Shown here: one piece after another, positions 1 to 12,752 of the stretch
How the letters are laid out: each line of letters starts with the position of its first letter
How positions within the stretch are numbered: the first letter of the stretch is position 1
Assembly (NCBI RefSeq): GCF_016802725.1
Contig: NC_052675.1
Span: forward strand, 9,623,622-9,687,621
From: Solenopsis invicta
Lineage: Eukaryota; Arthropoda; Insecta; Hymenoptera; Formicidae
DNA: 64,000 nt
Reading direction: 5' to 3'
Made by a program: the position numbers and the translations under genes
The notes under the pieces: generated by a model
Told to the model about the DNA's origin: nothing
The model's database searches: none
The model's input: the letters and a program-made list of their open reading frames with translations, nothing else

Positions 1-1137
1 AATAAGCAATGTCTCTTGCAGGTGCACCGGAAAGATGCTTGCAGAGCTACAAAATGATTTTTTAATACATAAATTTTTTTATCTTTAGGTATAATATTTA
101 TTTCTATTTCAAATTTTTGTGTTAAATGCACTAGACATTGTGATTACTCCGGAAAATAATTTTGGGCACACGTGCAACTAATTACGAGGTACGATTCGGT
201 ATTGGAGACCGTTGCAATGTGGACTCTGACTTCTCGTTACGTTATCGGTTCAATGAGACCATGTCTCAATGAACTTAGCGTCTAACCGGCCGATCAGCGG
301 GATCAACCACGATTTGTGAGCATGTCGCGGGTTGACAAAGCACCCCAGAAAGTGCGTCTCCTTTAAGTGACTTGCTGCCTGCGACTATGGCTTGTAACAA
401 ATACAAGTGTCGTATGAATCGTGGTTGAGAAAGCTTAGTCGACGTTAGACGTGTGTTAAACGTGATACAAAAGGCAGAACGCATTCGCAACGAGCTCACT
501 GTCGATCCCGTATCCCTCGCGTCCGAATTGCTAAATCGTTATTTCGTTACACGCCTAATAAGCAATGTCTCTTGCAGGTGCACCGGAAAGATGCTTGCAG
601 AGCTACAAAATGATTTTTTAATACATAAATTTTTTTATCTTTAGGTATAATATTTATTTCTATTTCAAATTTTTGTGTTAAATGCACTAGACATTGTGAT
701 TACTCCGGAAAATAATTTTGGGCACACGTGCAACTAATTACGAGGTACGATTCGGTATTGGAGACCGTTGCAATGTGGACTCTGACTTCTCATTACGTTA
801 TCGGTTCAATGAGACCATGTCTCAATGAACTTAGCGTCTAACCGGCCGATCAGCGGGATCAACCACGATTTGTGAGCATGTCGCGGGTTGACAAAGCACC
901 CCAGAAAGTGCGTCTCCTTTAAGTGACTTGCTGCCTGCGACTATGGCTTGTAACAAATACAAGTGTCGTATGAATCGTGGTTGAGAAAGCTTAGTCGACG
1001 TTAGACGTGCGTTAAACGTGATACAAAAGGCAGAACGCATTCGCAACGAGCTCACTATCAATCCCGTATCCATCGCGTCCAAATTGCTAAATTGTTACTT
1101 TGCTAATCGCGTAATAAGCAATGTCTCTTGCACGTGC
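1..1137. repeat. Tandem satellite, 556-bp unit (two copies plus a partial third)
   Basis: The same sequence starts at 1, 557 and 1113, giving a period of exactly 556 bp. The first two copies are nearly identical, with only scattered base changes; the third diverges after about 25 bp and ends the array. The array runs off the left edge, so its full size is unknown. Each unit contains a short near-palindrome around GAGACCATGTCTC. Small open frames occur on both strands, but I recognise no protein or RNA gene in the unit. The near-identity suggests a young or homogenised array. Confidence 0.9.
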
Positions 1138-2399
1138 CATGAAAAAGATATTTGCAAAGATATAAAATAAATTTTTTATAGGTAAACTTTATTACTGGAA
1201 AAAGATCGTGTTGCATTATTTAAAAATCCGGTAGATTCAACCAATACATCTATTCAAGAACGGACAAATCAGAAATCTTGTAGAAATTACCAAATTATAG
1301 TTAAATCCATCAATCAGATTACTTTAACCAAAAGTCCTATTATAATTATCAGAAGCTTCTAGTTTTACTAGAAACACTCAATCATTCAAGTTTTTTTAAA
1401 TATAATCAAATTATTTTTTTTATTGTAAGGAAGGAAATTTTGTGAACACTTTTTATTTATTTATATTTTGTGATATAAGTATATCACATTTTTATGGGCT
1501 ACAAATATGAATAAACTGGACAGTTTATTCATATCCTAGTCCTAGTTACATTTCCAAATATTATATGAGCTCAAGTAGATAAAACTCAAGAGAGCAGACT
1601 CCCATATTGATTAACGTGAAATCTTGAGGAAGTAAGTAATCCTTTTTGAAAATTATATTTAACGTTCTAATTATATTATTAAACACAATTTTTTGTAACT
1701 TTCTTTAGAATACACACATCTTCTAGATAACAAAATATATTAAAAATGTTTTATTTTTTTAATTTAATCGTAATCAGTTTGTCATTACTCGAATTATTTG
1801 GCTCTAACATACAGTCAGATGAATTGATTTGATCGGGTTTAATGAAAAGTAAGACCAATCTGGCCAAAAGAAAGAAAAAATTGTTTAAAGATGATCGATG
1901 CCGATGAAAGGGAAAGTTGAAACAAAATTTCAATTTGATTATTAATTTGATTTACCTTCAAGAAAGCTTTATAATTTTAAAAAATATAAATTTTTTTTTG
2001 TAGATATAAAAGTAAATCATTTTCCTAAAATTTGTAGTAAGTATATTTTATAATAATTATCAAGAAAGTATACTATGATAAAAATTACTGTTTTTTTTTA
2101 GAAAAAAAAATAATCGCTTTTATATTAGCAGACACGTTATTTTCTATATGATGTACAAAGTATTATGTTCTACTTAATTCTAATTATTTTGTTTTATACA
2201 AATCTTTTTTCAAATACATACCCTCAACTAATTTTTTATTTGCTTTAGCAAACTTATTTTTTCCATATATAAAGCTGACGTATTCGTTGATGATTTAAAT
2301 AAACAAACCGCAACCGGTTTGTCGCGTCGCGTTTGTTCCGGGAGTGCCGTTTAAGTAATAGGACTTAATTAGTCCTCGGACGCAATTTTAGTATATTTA
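1138..2399. other. AT-rich intergenic stretch, no gene seen
   Basis: Very AT-rich sequence with poly-T and poly-A runs and short chance open frames. I see no splice-bounded exon, RNA gene or clear mobile-element end here. Confidence 0.6.
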
Positions 2400-2821
2400 A
2401 CGCGAGTGTTCCGCGAGTGGAACGGGACGAGGAGGCTCGACAACCCTGTTTGAGAGGAGAAGGAGGTTTGGGAGAAGCATCGAGCCCTAGCAAAGCAACT
2501 TTGAGGTAAATATAACTTTTTATTTAAAATTAATAGCCTTCTTTCTTTCAGCCAATTTCATCCCAATAAAAAAATAAATACTTAAAGGAAAAAATTCAAA
2601 TAACATTTTAATTAAATTTTTTAAAAGTATTTTTCCGATATAATTGCATTATTAAATATCTAATTGAAAGACGAGTTTTAAAAATTTGACGTGCGTGTGA
2701 AAATAAATTTTTCAAATATTGATTACTTTGAGCGTAGTTATAATTTTTAAATATATTTTTATGTTACAGTATTATCGCAGCTACGTGGCTAAATAACTCC
2801 GCTCCATTGCATATCAAATTT
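2400..2821 (+). other. Exon-like spliced unit, copy A
   Basis: Two exon-like blocks are bounded by good splice sites. The first ends at 2505 before GTAAAT. The second runs from 2770 (after TTACAG) to 2821 (before GTGAGT) and is 52 nt long. The same pair occurs at 7698-8106 with matching splice sites and a similar intron length. No long conserved reading frame covers both blocks in both copies, so this looks like a non-coding transcript or a 5' leader. The function is unknown. The case rests on two diverged copies that both keep their splice sites. Confidence 0.4.
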
Positions 2822-4049
2822 GTGAGTAAAAAATCAAATTTTATTTGTAAAATTTGTTTTTTTAATTTTTATATTCTGAATATTCAATTAAAATATGATC
2901 AATGCTTTCGCACGTAAGATATAATGTAAAAATAAATTATATTTACCACTTGTTGCTCCGCCGATGCTCAATGCTTTTACTAGACCTCCTCCTCCTCCTC
3001 TCATTGTCAGATTGTCCGGATTTTCAGTATTGAAGACACAATATTTGTTTTATATAACACTCGCGAAAGCAGATCATAACGATACTTTGCATTACACTTT
3101 CGAAACCGAAGTTAAAAGATATGATAACGCGAGAGTTTATCAACGCAAACGTCTCATAAACGCTGCAATAAATGTTTAATAAACATACAATTTTCACCGG
3201 GATTAGTACCCGTAAGCAGATTTAACAACTGATACAAGAGTCTGTAATGATACGAGAATTCGATGCGACGCAAGTAAGTCTCACTAGCAGTATAAAATCG
3301 TTGAGTTGAGACTGCGTTAGCTGAGGCGCACGCTGCTAACCAACGAACGGGCTGTTGATCGCGACGCTAGGTCAACGTTCGACAAGGCCACGCCGCGACG
3401 TACCACGCATCACGTGCTGTCTACTCTAGCCCGCCAGACGCTTCCCCCACTACGCCCACTACTCCCACTACTCGTGTTCGGCGCGCGACGGCTCGACCAT
3501 CTCCGCCGCCGTTCGGCAATCGTCGTTGAGCTACCGCTGCTCCGGCGTCGCAGCGCCACTGCTACCAACGCTACCGTCGCCATACTGCGTAATACCACGT
3601 AATACTACGCCATCTTTGTTTACCGTTTCGCTGGTTATCGAACGTTACAACAAAGCGTTTCTCTGTACTTCTCGCGTGTTCCAAACGGTTTTGAGAGTGC
3701 CGATGTGATTGCGAATGAGTATTCTGATACGCAGTAAACCGCAGTGTTGCACGTAGAGCAGTCGCTATCTCGGGTGTCGCAACGCATTGGCCGCTCGGTC
3801 CCTTTCGCAATGTAGTGCCTATTAATACTCTCGCGTAGGTTTCGTTTTTTATTTGCGTTCGCGATCGTGATGTTATCAGCGTAATATCAAAAGTGCCAAA
3901 TCGGCTGGTCGTGTGTACGGTTAATGTGCGTATGGTTCAAAAACAACGGAACAAGCAGACTTCCAGCCAGAAGATGACATTTGTGGGGCAATTTGGTAAA
4001 TATTTTATTAATTGTTGTATTTCTGCGTTTCTGCATATATGGTTGCGTA
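2822..4049. other. Intergenic, with a GC-rich patch at 3.3-3.8 kb
   Basis: A TATAAAA box lies at 3291-3297, just upstream of a GC-rich patch at 3300-3830. This could be a promoter with a non-coding first exon, but I see no convincing initiator at the right distance. The short open frames on both strands are of low complexity and I do not support them as genes. Confidence 0.3.
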
Positions 4050-4460
4050 TCGAAATTCACTGCCAATACCGAAAATCTATAGTATTTATGACATAAACCG
4101 TATATTTTCAGTACTGCTAATGTATATCGGAACACAGCCTGTCATATTTTATTGTATTTCTTCGTTCTTGCATATGCATTTTTGTGATTATAGTGTAAAG
4201 CCCTCTTTAGATGATCTATAATTTGCGACAGAATTCGAGATAGAATTCTATTTATAATATTTTATATAGAAAACATGTGAACAAACAAAACACATGAAAT
4301 ATGCACAGTGTATAAATACTCATAAATTGTAAATGGCATACCCTATTGTGGCTGAGTTTTGAAATTCACTGCAAGTATTGAAAATCTATAATATACGTGA
4401 CATGACTATAGATTTTGAGTACAGGCAGTGTATATCAAAACACAGCCTGTCATATTTGGC
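4050..4460. repeat. Diverged direct duplication of about 100 bp
   Basis: A block at about 4050-4152 recurs at about 4358-4459. Both copies share 'GAAATTCACTGC', 'GAAAATCTATA' and 'ACACAGCCTGTCATATTT' in the same order and spacing. The copies are clearly diverged. No coding content is seen. Confidence 0.65.
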
Positions 4461-4492
4461 TCTTCTGCCTGTTAAAGCGAAACAAACGCATA

Positions 4493-7272
4493 GGACAAAG
4501 TGAGACTCCAGATTCACGTAGTGTCTAAGTTTGTTCTGCGTCATATTCCAGACCGAATTCTTGTAGGATTTTAAAAGATCTACAGTCCTAGATGACTTCT
4601 AGAAAGAGATCTAGCATTTAACATAGCTTATTTAATTAAAAAAAAAAAATTATAAAATATTTATTTTATAAAATTACATAATAGTTTCGAGTACAAAAAA
4701 ATATTTTTTTTCTAGTTCTGAACATATCTAAACGCCTTCCGAAGAGTTCTGGTCGAATCAATTATTTATTAATTAGAAAAAAATTGTTATCTTCCACGAA
4801 AGTCGTATATTCGCGCATATGGGTCAAACACTGGTGTATATATATTCGAGAGTTCTGTGTACCAAAAAATATTACTCCAATAGTTTTCAACGTACTAAAG
4901 CGCCTTCCAAAAAGTTATGGGCGATTTCGATATTAGTTAATCAACAAAAAATTAAAAACTTCCGAAAAAGCCAATTTTTTGCATATATTGGTGAGATGCT
5001 GGTCTTTTTCGAAGAGTTCTGTGTACGAAAAAATATTTTTCTTACAGTTCTCAACATATTAAAGCGTCTTCCGAAGAGTTGCAGTCGATTCCGATATTAG
5101 TTAATCAACAAAAAATTAATAACTTACAAAAAAACCAATTTTACTCATATATGGTTGAGATGCTGATCTTTTTCAAAGAGTTCTGAGTTTGAAAAAATAT
5201 TTTTTCTACAGTCCTCAACATATTAAAGCGTGTTTCGAAGAGTTGCGGTTGATTCCGATATTAGTTTATCAACAAAAAATTAATAACTTTCGAAAAAGCC
5301 GATTTTCCGCATATGTAGGTGAGATGCTGATTTTTTTCAAAGAGTTTTGTGTTCGAAAAAATATTTTTCCTACAGTTCTCAACATATTAAAGCGTATTTT
5401 GAAGAGTTGCGGTTGATTCCGATATTAGTTAATCAACAAAAAATTAATAACTTCCGAAAAAGCCGACTTTTCGCATGTATAGGTGAGATGCTGATCTTTT
5501 TCGAAGAGTTCTCTGTACGAAAAAATATTTTTCCTACAGTCCTCAACATATTAAAGCGTGTTTCGAAAAGTTGCGGTTGATTCCGATATTAGTTTATCAA
5601 CAAAAAATTAATAACTTTCGAAAAAGCTGATTTTCCGCATATGTAGGTGAGATGCTGATTTTTTTCGAAGAGTTCTCTGTACGAAAAAATATTTTTTCTA
5701 CCGTCCTCAACATATTAAAGCGTGTTCCGAAGAGTTGCGGTTGATTCCGATATTAGTTAATCAACAAAAAATTAATAACTTCCGAAAAAGCCGACTTTTC
5801 GCATATATAGGTGATATGCTGATCTTTTTCGAAGAGTTCTGAGTTTGAAAAAATATTTTTTCTACAGTCCTCAACATATTAAAGCGTATTTTGAAGAGTT
5901 GCGGTTGATTCCGATAATAGTTAATCAACAAAAAATTAATAACTTCCGAAGAAGCCGACTTTTCGCATGTATAGGTGAGATGCTGATCTTTTTCGAAGAG
6001 TTTTTTGTACGAAAAAATATTTTTCTTACAGTCCTCAACATATTAAAGCGCCTTCCGAAGAGTTGCGGTCGATTCCGATATTAGTTAATCAACAAAAAAT
6101 TAATAACTTACAAAAAAACCAATTTTACTCATATATGGTTGAGATGCTGATCTTTTTCAAAGAGTTCTGTACGAAAAAATCTTTTTTCTACAGTTCTCGA
6201 CATATTAAAGCGCCTTCCGAAGAGTTGCGGTCAATTTCGATATTAGTTATTCAACAAAAAATTAATAACTTCCAAAAAAACCAATTTTTCCTGTGTGTGG
6301 GTGAGATGCTGATCTTTTTCAAAAAGTTCTGTGTTTGAAAAAATATTTTTTCTACAGTCCTCAACATATTAAATCGTCTTCCGAAGAGTTGCAGTCGATT
6401 CCGATATTAGTTAATCAACAAAAAATTAATAACTTTAAAAAAAGCCGACTTTTCGCATATATAGGTGAGGTGCTGGTCTTTTTCAAAGAGTTCTGTACGA
6501 AAAAATCTTTTTTCTACAGTTCTCAACATATTAAAGCGCCTTCCGAAGAGTTGCGGTCAATTCCGATATTTGGTAATCAACAAAAATTTGATAACTTCCG
6601 AAAAAGTTGATTTTCCGCATGTATAAGTGAGATACTGGTGTTTTGGAAGAGTTTTGTGTACGTAAAATCTAATATCGGAATCGACCCAAACACTTCGGAA
6701 GGCGCTTTAATATGTTGTGGACTGTAAGAAAAATATTTTTTTTGTACAAAGAACTCTTCGAAAAAGGCCAGCATTTCACCTATATATGCGAAAATTCGTT
6801 TTTTTCGGAAGTTATTAATCTTTTGTTGTTTAACTAATTGAAATCGACCGGAACTGTTTGGAAGGCGCTTTAATACGTTAGGAACTATTGGAAAAATATT
6901 TTTTGGTACCCCTAACTCTCGAATATACACCAGTGTTTGACCCGTATGCGCGAATATACGATTTTCGCGGAAGATAACAATTTTTTTCTAAATAATAAAT
7001 AATTGAATCGACCGGAACTTTTTGAAAGGCGTTTAGATACGTTCAGAACTAGAGAAAAAATATTTTTTTGTACACGGAATTATTATGTAATATTATAAAA
7101 TAAATATTTTATAATAATTTTTTTTTAAATTAAATAAACTATGTTAAACGCTAGAACTTCTTTTAGAACTCGTTTAGAACTATAGATTTTTTAAAATCCT
7201 ACAAGAATTATGTCTGGAATATGACACAGGACAAATTGAGACGCTGCGTGAACCTGGCGTCTCACTTTTTCC
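4493..7272. mobile_element. Non-autonomous TIR transposon with internal tandem array
   Basis: The two ends are inverted copies: GGACAAAGTGAGAC at 4493 on the left, and GGAAAAAGTGAGAC when the right end (7272) is read on the minus strand. The match continues inward for several hundred bases with mismatches. The element is flanked by TA on both sides (4491-4492 and 7273-7274), so a TA target duplication is likely, as in Tc1/mariner-type elements. There is no transposase frame. The core is an array of about 165-bp units. The class assignment rests only on the TA flanks and terminal inverted repeats. Confidence 0.8.
4712..7054. repeat. Array of about 165-bp units, orientation flips near 6.66 kb
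   Basis: A unit containing 'GATTCCGATATTAGTTAATC' recurs every 160-168 bp. There are about twelve copies in the plus orientation between 4712 and 6640 and about three in the opposite orientation between 6660 and 7054. Unit lengths vary slightly. Because a unit is close to 55 codons, similar peptide strings (for example ILVNQQKINNFRKSR) recur in short open frames. The frames break at unit junctions, so I read them as by-products of the array and not as proteins. Confidence 0.85.
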
Positions 7273-7697
7273 TATTTATAGTAAAAATTTCAAAATTCAT
7301 ATTGGCAGATCCAGTGTAACTTATTAAAAACTTACTTAAATCTAACAAAATTTAATATTTTTATCTGCCATATTGAACTTCTAAAGTTTGATTATTGATG
7401 CATAATCAGATCCCAAAAAGCTTTGAAGCAGGCCTGGCAAACTGTAGCTCGTTAGCCATTTTTCTCTAGGAATACATTTGGATTTTCTGTGGAGTATTCC
7501 CTAGCTGTCATTAACCTTATTATTTACTAAATATTAGACAAGAATAAAATGACATCTGCGGGACTCAAGTACATTAAAGTATCTGTAAAATTTGAGCATA
7601 ATTTACTTATTATTAGTTTAAAGGTTTGTTTAATTTTTTGTGTATTCTTTATTTTATATGTAAAATCACAATTTGAATCTTGTGTTTTGTGTTACAG
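7273..7697. other. AT-rich spacer, no gene seen
   Basis: The stretch between the transposon and the second exon-like unit is AT-rich. A 62-codon chance frame is present and has no recognisable content. Confidence 0.5.
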
Positions 7698-8106
7698 TAT
7701 CATCAGACGTGACAAATCAGCAACCCAGATGTTTTGAGAGGAGGAGTAGATCTGGGAAAGGCATCGGGCCTCAGCGGAGCAACCTTTTGGTGTAAATATA
7801 TCTTCTTATTTACATAAAATTAATAATTTTTTTCCTTTTTATCCGATTTTATCTAAAAATTGAAAAAAATATTAATTTATATAAAATTTTATACAAATTG
7901 AATTTTGTAACAATATTTTTCGGATATCATTGTATCACTAAATATTCAATTGAAGTCAAATTTTGAAAATTTGATGTGCATGTAAGAATTAACTTTTTTG
8001 AAACATTTTCTTAACCGCAGTTTTAATTTTTAAATCTTATGTTTGTATGTTGCAGTATCATCGCAGCTTCGTGGCTGAATAACTTCGCTCATTGCGCATT
8101 ATGTCG
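7698..8106 (+). other. Exon-like spliced unit, copy B
   Basis: This is the second copy of the unit at 2400-2821, about 5.3 kb downstream. Exon-like block 1 runs from 7698 (after TTACAG) to about 7791 (before GTAAAT). Block 2 runs from 8056 (after TTGCAG) to 8106 (before GTGAGT), 51 nt. Block 2 differs from copy A by one deleted base and several substitutions, while both splice sites are intact. That argues against a conserved protein and for a non-coding or untranslated exon, or for decay after duplication. Confidence 0.4.
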
Positions 8107-11100
8107 GTGAGTGACACATTTTTTATGATATACTAACGAATCTATGAAATTTATTTTGAATATATATTTATGTATTATATCAACAAAATAGTAGTGGAAA
8201 TACTTTTCATAGATTCATTGTCCTAAAAAGGATAAACTTATTCAGATTAGGATAAATAATTAATCCTGGATCATCATTTATCAATTTATTGTGGTTACAG
8301 GAGCGCATTATTTTTTTGTAATTACACATTGGGGTAACATACAAAACAAATCAAGATTTTTTTTATAGTAGTAAAATATTTATGTATATATTTTTCCTTT
8401 CTCTTTCTCTCTATCAAATATTCCTCCAAAATTAAATATTACTTTAATTGGCGCAAAAAATCAATGTATATTTTAATATACATATCACCAATTTTGTGTT
8501 TGTTTTATATAAATCAGTTAATAATTATTAATTTTGTTTATTACATGTATGTTTATTTTTATTAGGTATATGTATGTATATAAAGCGCCGATTTTATCTT
8601 AATCTTCAATAGTTTATTCTTAAAAGTTTCTTCATTTTCTATCATTGCTCCATATTGTCCTTCAGTGTCTTTTTTACTCAATGTAAAGAAAAAGAGGATA
8701 ATTGATGAGTACTGTATTGATCAAGCTCAAGTATTATAATGCTGCTATCTCTGAGCTGAACCTCACTTTAAATTCATTTTAAGTGGCTTTATAAAAAATT
8801 ATAGAGAGAAATGTCAAATTTCTATCTTATCTTGTTTAACGCAAATTATAGATCTAAAGCGGACAATATGTAATTTGCGTCACAAAGCTCAGATAGACTT
8901 TCATTTATGATTTTATGTGTCACGTATTTTCATGTATTAAAATATATGACTTAATTTTAATTAAAAACTTTATACATATACAATATACTAGATTCAGATT
9001 TTAATGTTTACTTACCAAATATAAAATTATATATAGAATTCTATTTCCTCAATACTGACACTTATAGATCAGCTAAAATAGATTTAATGTCCACTTTAGA
9101 TAATACGATGATAAACAATTTGTGTTAGAATTCAACAGATAGAATTCTATTAATAATTTTATATGTCTGATGAAATCTGATGATGAGATTTATAGTTTGT
9201 TTTGTCTTGACAAAAAACAGAACGTAGAAATTAAAATAATTTTAACCAATTTCTATTTGCTTTAAATTTTCATAAAAGAAAGCGGATTTCTAATTGACTT
9301 TGAATTTTCTTGGTAATATATTGAAAATTTTTATACAAATAGTACAAAGGAAGCAATTTCTAAGTGACTTTGCCGCCAATTTTCCTTTAAAGTGCTTGTT
9401 TCTTATAACCTAAAAAATTGTTATTTATTTATATTAGATTTATTTGAAAAAAAAAAAAAAAAAATTAATTGTAATGAAAAACAAAATAATAATTGTAATG
9501 AAAAATTCCAAAAATTAATTTTTTTATTGTTTTTCCACATTATTTCTCTAAATAGTGCTGTAGAATAGTTAATACAGAATGAAGGTAAATCAGGATTTTT
9601 GATTCTGAATCGAATTGAATCAAATTTTTTATTTCTTTATTCGAATTCAACTTAAATTGAATTAAATAATTAATATATAATTTTTTATTGACAACATTAT
9701 TATCAGGTTAAATATTAATATATAGATAACAGAAGATTTGTGTATTGTAAGAAAAATAATATTGATTATATGATATAAAGTTATTTTAAATATTAATGAT
9801 AAAAATTATCAATATGTGATTCATATTCAACTCTCTTAGATTCGAAAATTTTAAATATAGTTTGAATTCAAATATTTGATAAGAGGTTTAAACCCGAATC
9901 GAATTTTATTCTAAATTTCAAATAATTTAAAGAATTGTAATTATTGCGTGAGATTTTCAATAATCTCAAGAGAATGTTCTATTTATTTCGTCAACCTCTT
10001 CACATTTAAACCTTACTCTAAATTTATCGAATTTTTTATGAGCAAAGGATATAAACATCAGAATAGAAACCAACAGAGAAAACAGAGATAAAATCCATCA
10101 GATAGTTCTGTTGTCTTTTTGTCTGTAATAATGAATGATGGTATATCATTGATCATCTTTTTTTCTCTTGACGAACGATATAATAATTTCAAAATTTTTA
10201 CCGAATACACAGAAGATTATTTCACCGTGATACCGACATTTTACTTAACGACGACTGTACACAATTCTTTCTTTCACACATGTACCACCGTCACATACAT
10301 TTCGATCAATTATAAAGCGAGAAGACGAAAATCGAGGTTGTCCGAAATGAACAGGTAGATTTGTCTATATCTCAACACGTGCACACTATCAACGTAGGAT
10401 TTTATGAGTGTACATTGAAGGGCTTACTTCGCCAATCATTAATAAACAGGATAACGTCGCATTTCTTTCGCAAAAAAAGAAAAGAAAAAGAAACAACAGT
10501 GTTTTTCGAAATTCGCATTTAAACATTTCTTTCTTTTTCTCCTCATGAGTTTTATTCTACGTTTCAACGATTATACATCATATGCAGACTAAACGTTTCC
10601 ATTGGCTTTTAAGCGCTAATGATCTACGTTGCTGACGCCCTATACTTCTCATTTCATGTGTAAATGTTGATTTATGCCACGTATCACAGATGGAGAAAAT
10701 AACTGGCATTTCTGTTTGCGCGACATCGCCGTGGCCTATTGGAGTTTCCGTTTCTCACGCCTCGATATTAAGTTACAATGTCACACGTGCACAGTTTTTT
10801 GCATATAAAACTTTCCTCCGCCGTATATTATCGTGCACGATTCAGTCTTATCAATGATCGAAATTGTTTTTTACGCACGATGCTCATGCGACATGGAGAC
10901 GGGAATCGTTCCCACGTTGTTTTTTTTTTTTTTTTAAACTAATCTCTTTAATTTTATACCTCTTTACAAGAGAGAAATGACAGAATCTGATTAGAATTTA
11001 TTATTAATTCAAGATATTATGATTTGTCGCGCGTAATCCCTTCATCTCTGCTCATAGTCAGCGTAAATGAGTGCAGTTTTTTCAACGCTGTGGTTCGTTA

Positions 11101-12752
11101 ATCTTGAAGCGTTTAACATCTAATCGCGATTATTATGATGTATGTACCGGGATGTGAACGCGACGCTCGGCCGCGGCCGCGGCGCGTGCTCGCCGAAGCC
11201 CTTCGCGATCGCGTCGGCTTTTATTTTTTCCCTTCGCGCCGACAGGCAGTAGTAACTCAGGGAATTGTCATCGTGACGGACAGAAGGAAAGTCGGTGGTG
11301 AACGTCGGACTGTCAGATCGTGAAATTTTTGATTGAGACAGACGTGTTAATTGTTCGCGCGCGCGTTGCGATAATATTTACACTATCATGGCGGCAGATT
11401 AATGTCGCGGGGCGCGAAGCGCTGGAAGGGCCATGCGCCCTGCAAGCTCTCCATTTAACTTACTGACATCACTATTGGAGCGACTAAGTGGAAGAACTTA
11501 CGTTTACGGACCGATAGTAGTATGTACGTTCGCTTAGACGGCCGACGAACCGCCGAAGTGGTTCTTTGAGTATTTTTCCCAAAGTCGTAATTGTCCGGCA
11601 ATTTGAACCATTCAGACAAATCGACCTCGTGCCTTCCATGGAAATGCTGTAATTACGATCGGTCGTTTTTTTGTTCGCGATGCGACACTTATATTATCAG
11701 TATGAGAACTGCTTCTGATCCCGGTGAGACATTTTATTTGTCTACGTTTTGCCTCATTCCTCTAAGCGCGTAAATTATTTTTATCTGAAATAATATTATT
11801 GAAATATTCATAAGAAATGGTTACACTTCTGACATTATTATGAATATTATATGAAGAAGTAAATACTGTTTAATATTTTAGTATTTTGATATTTTGATAA
11901 ATTATCGGGAATATTATAACTTTTAAATACAATAATTATAAAGTTGCTGAATATTTTATTCATAATAATTTACATTAATTTTTTTACCACAATAATATTT
12001 GTAGAACATTTTCATAATACTCCACGAATATTACGTAAATACAAACATATAACACATTAACACAATATTCCCATAATATTAAAATAATATTAAAAATATC
12101 GAATAATATTCTCTGAATATTATTTTAATTTTATTTTAATTTTTAATAATTTTCATGTAATGTATATTCTAGGAATATTGTGTGCTTATAAAAATATATC
12201 CATAAGAATATGTGTTGTAATATACATTGGATACTTATTATGTTTTTAATTTAATTTTGTTCAATTTGTACAATTTTATGTGTTGCTTACTACGCGTTAT
12301 GCTCATCTTACATTTCGCACGTACGTAACGCTAGTTACACGCAGACCACTGGGCACTGAAAACTTTTCTAACATTTTTCTAGATGTCATCTTCTTTTTGT
12401 TATCGCTTCGTACAATATAACGTAATAAATATTTTACATCCTAGACAATATAAAGTCTAAAGATCACAAGACATTAAGTTTAGAAAATGTCTTTAAGATA
12501 TTTTTTTCTTTGTATTGTCTGAGATCCACGAGATCCTCGTTACGCTTCGTTATTTAACACTGCAGTTTTGCGTTTCTTCCACCCGACTGTCGGTCGTTTT
12601 AATAAAAGAAAAAGAAGAATAGATAAGTATCTTAAGAAACGTTCAAATTAAGAAGCATAGAATCGTAAGGTGGATCTCGTAATATATCTTGTCGCAAAGG
12701 AGAGCGTTCTCTATTTTTTTATTTTCAAGCGTCTCAGGATCGATAATAGGAA
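8107..12752. other. Long AT-rich intergenic region
   Basis: No gene is recognised in about 4.6 kb. It contains poly-A/T tracts, a repeat-rich patch with GAATCGAATT-like motifs near 9.56-9.93 kb, and an AT-palindrome-rich stretch at 11.8-12.2 kb. GC-richer islands at 10.7-10.9 and 11.13-11.72 kb could be regulatory DNA for the receptor downstream. A TATAAAA box at 10804 has a TCAGTC initiator-like motif at 10842, but the spacing (about 40 bp) is too long for a confident promoter. Confidence 0.5.

Noticed and set aside
1..1137. The satellite unit as an snRNA, rRNA or tRNA gene
   Set aside because: I compared it by eye with U1, U2, U4 and U5 5' ends and tRNA T-loops and found no match.
10804..10846. 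TATAAAA plus TCAGTC promoter
   Set aside because: The spacing is about 40 bp, too long for a normal TATA/initiator pair, and no gene follows within 1.8 kb.
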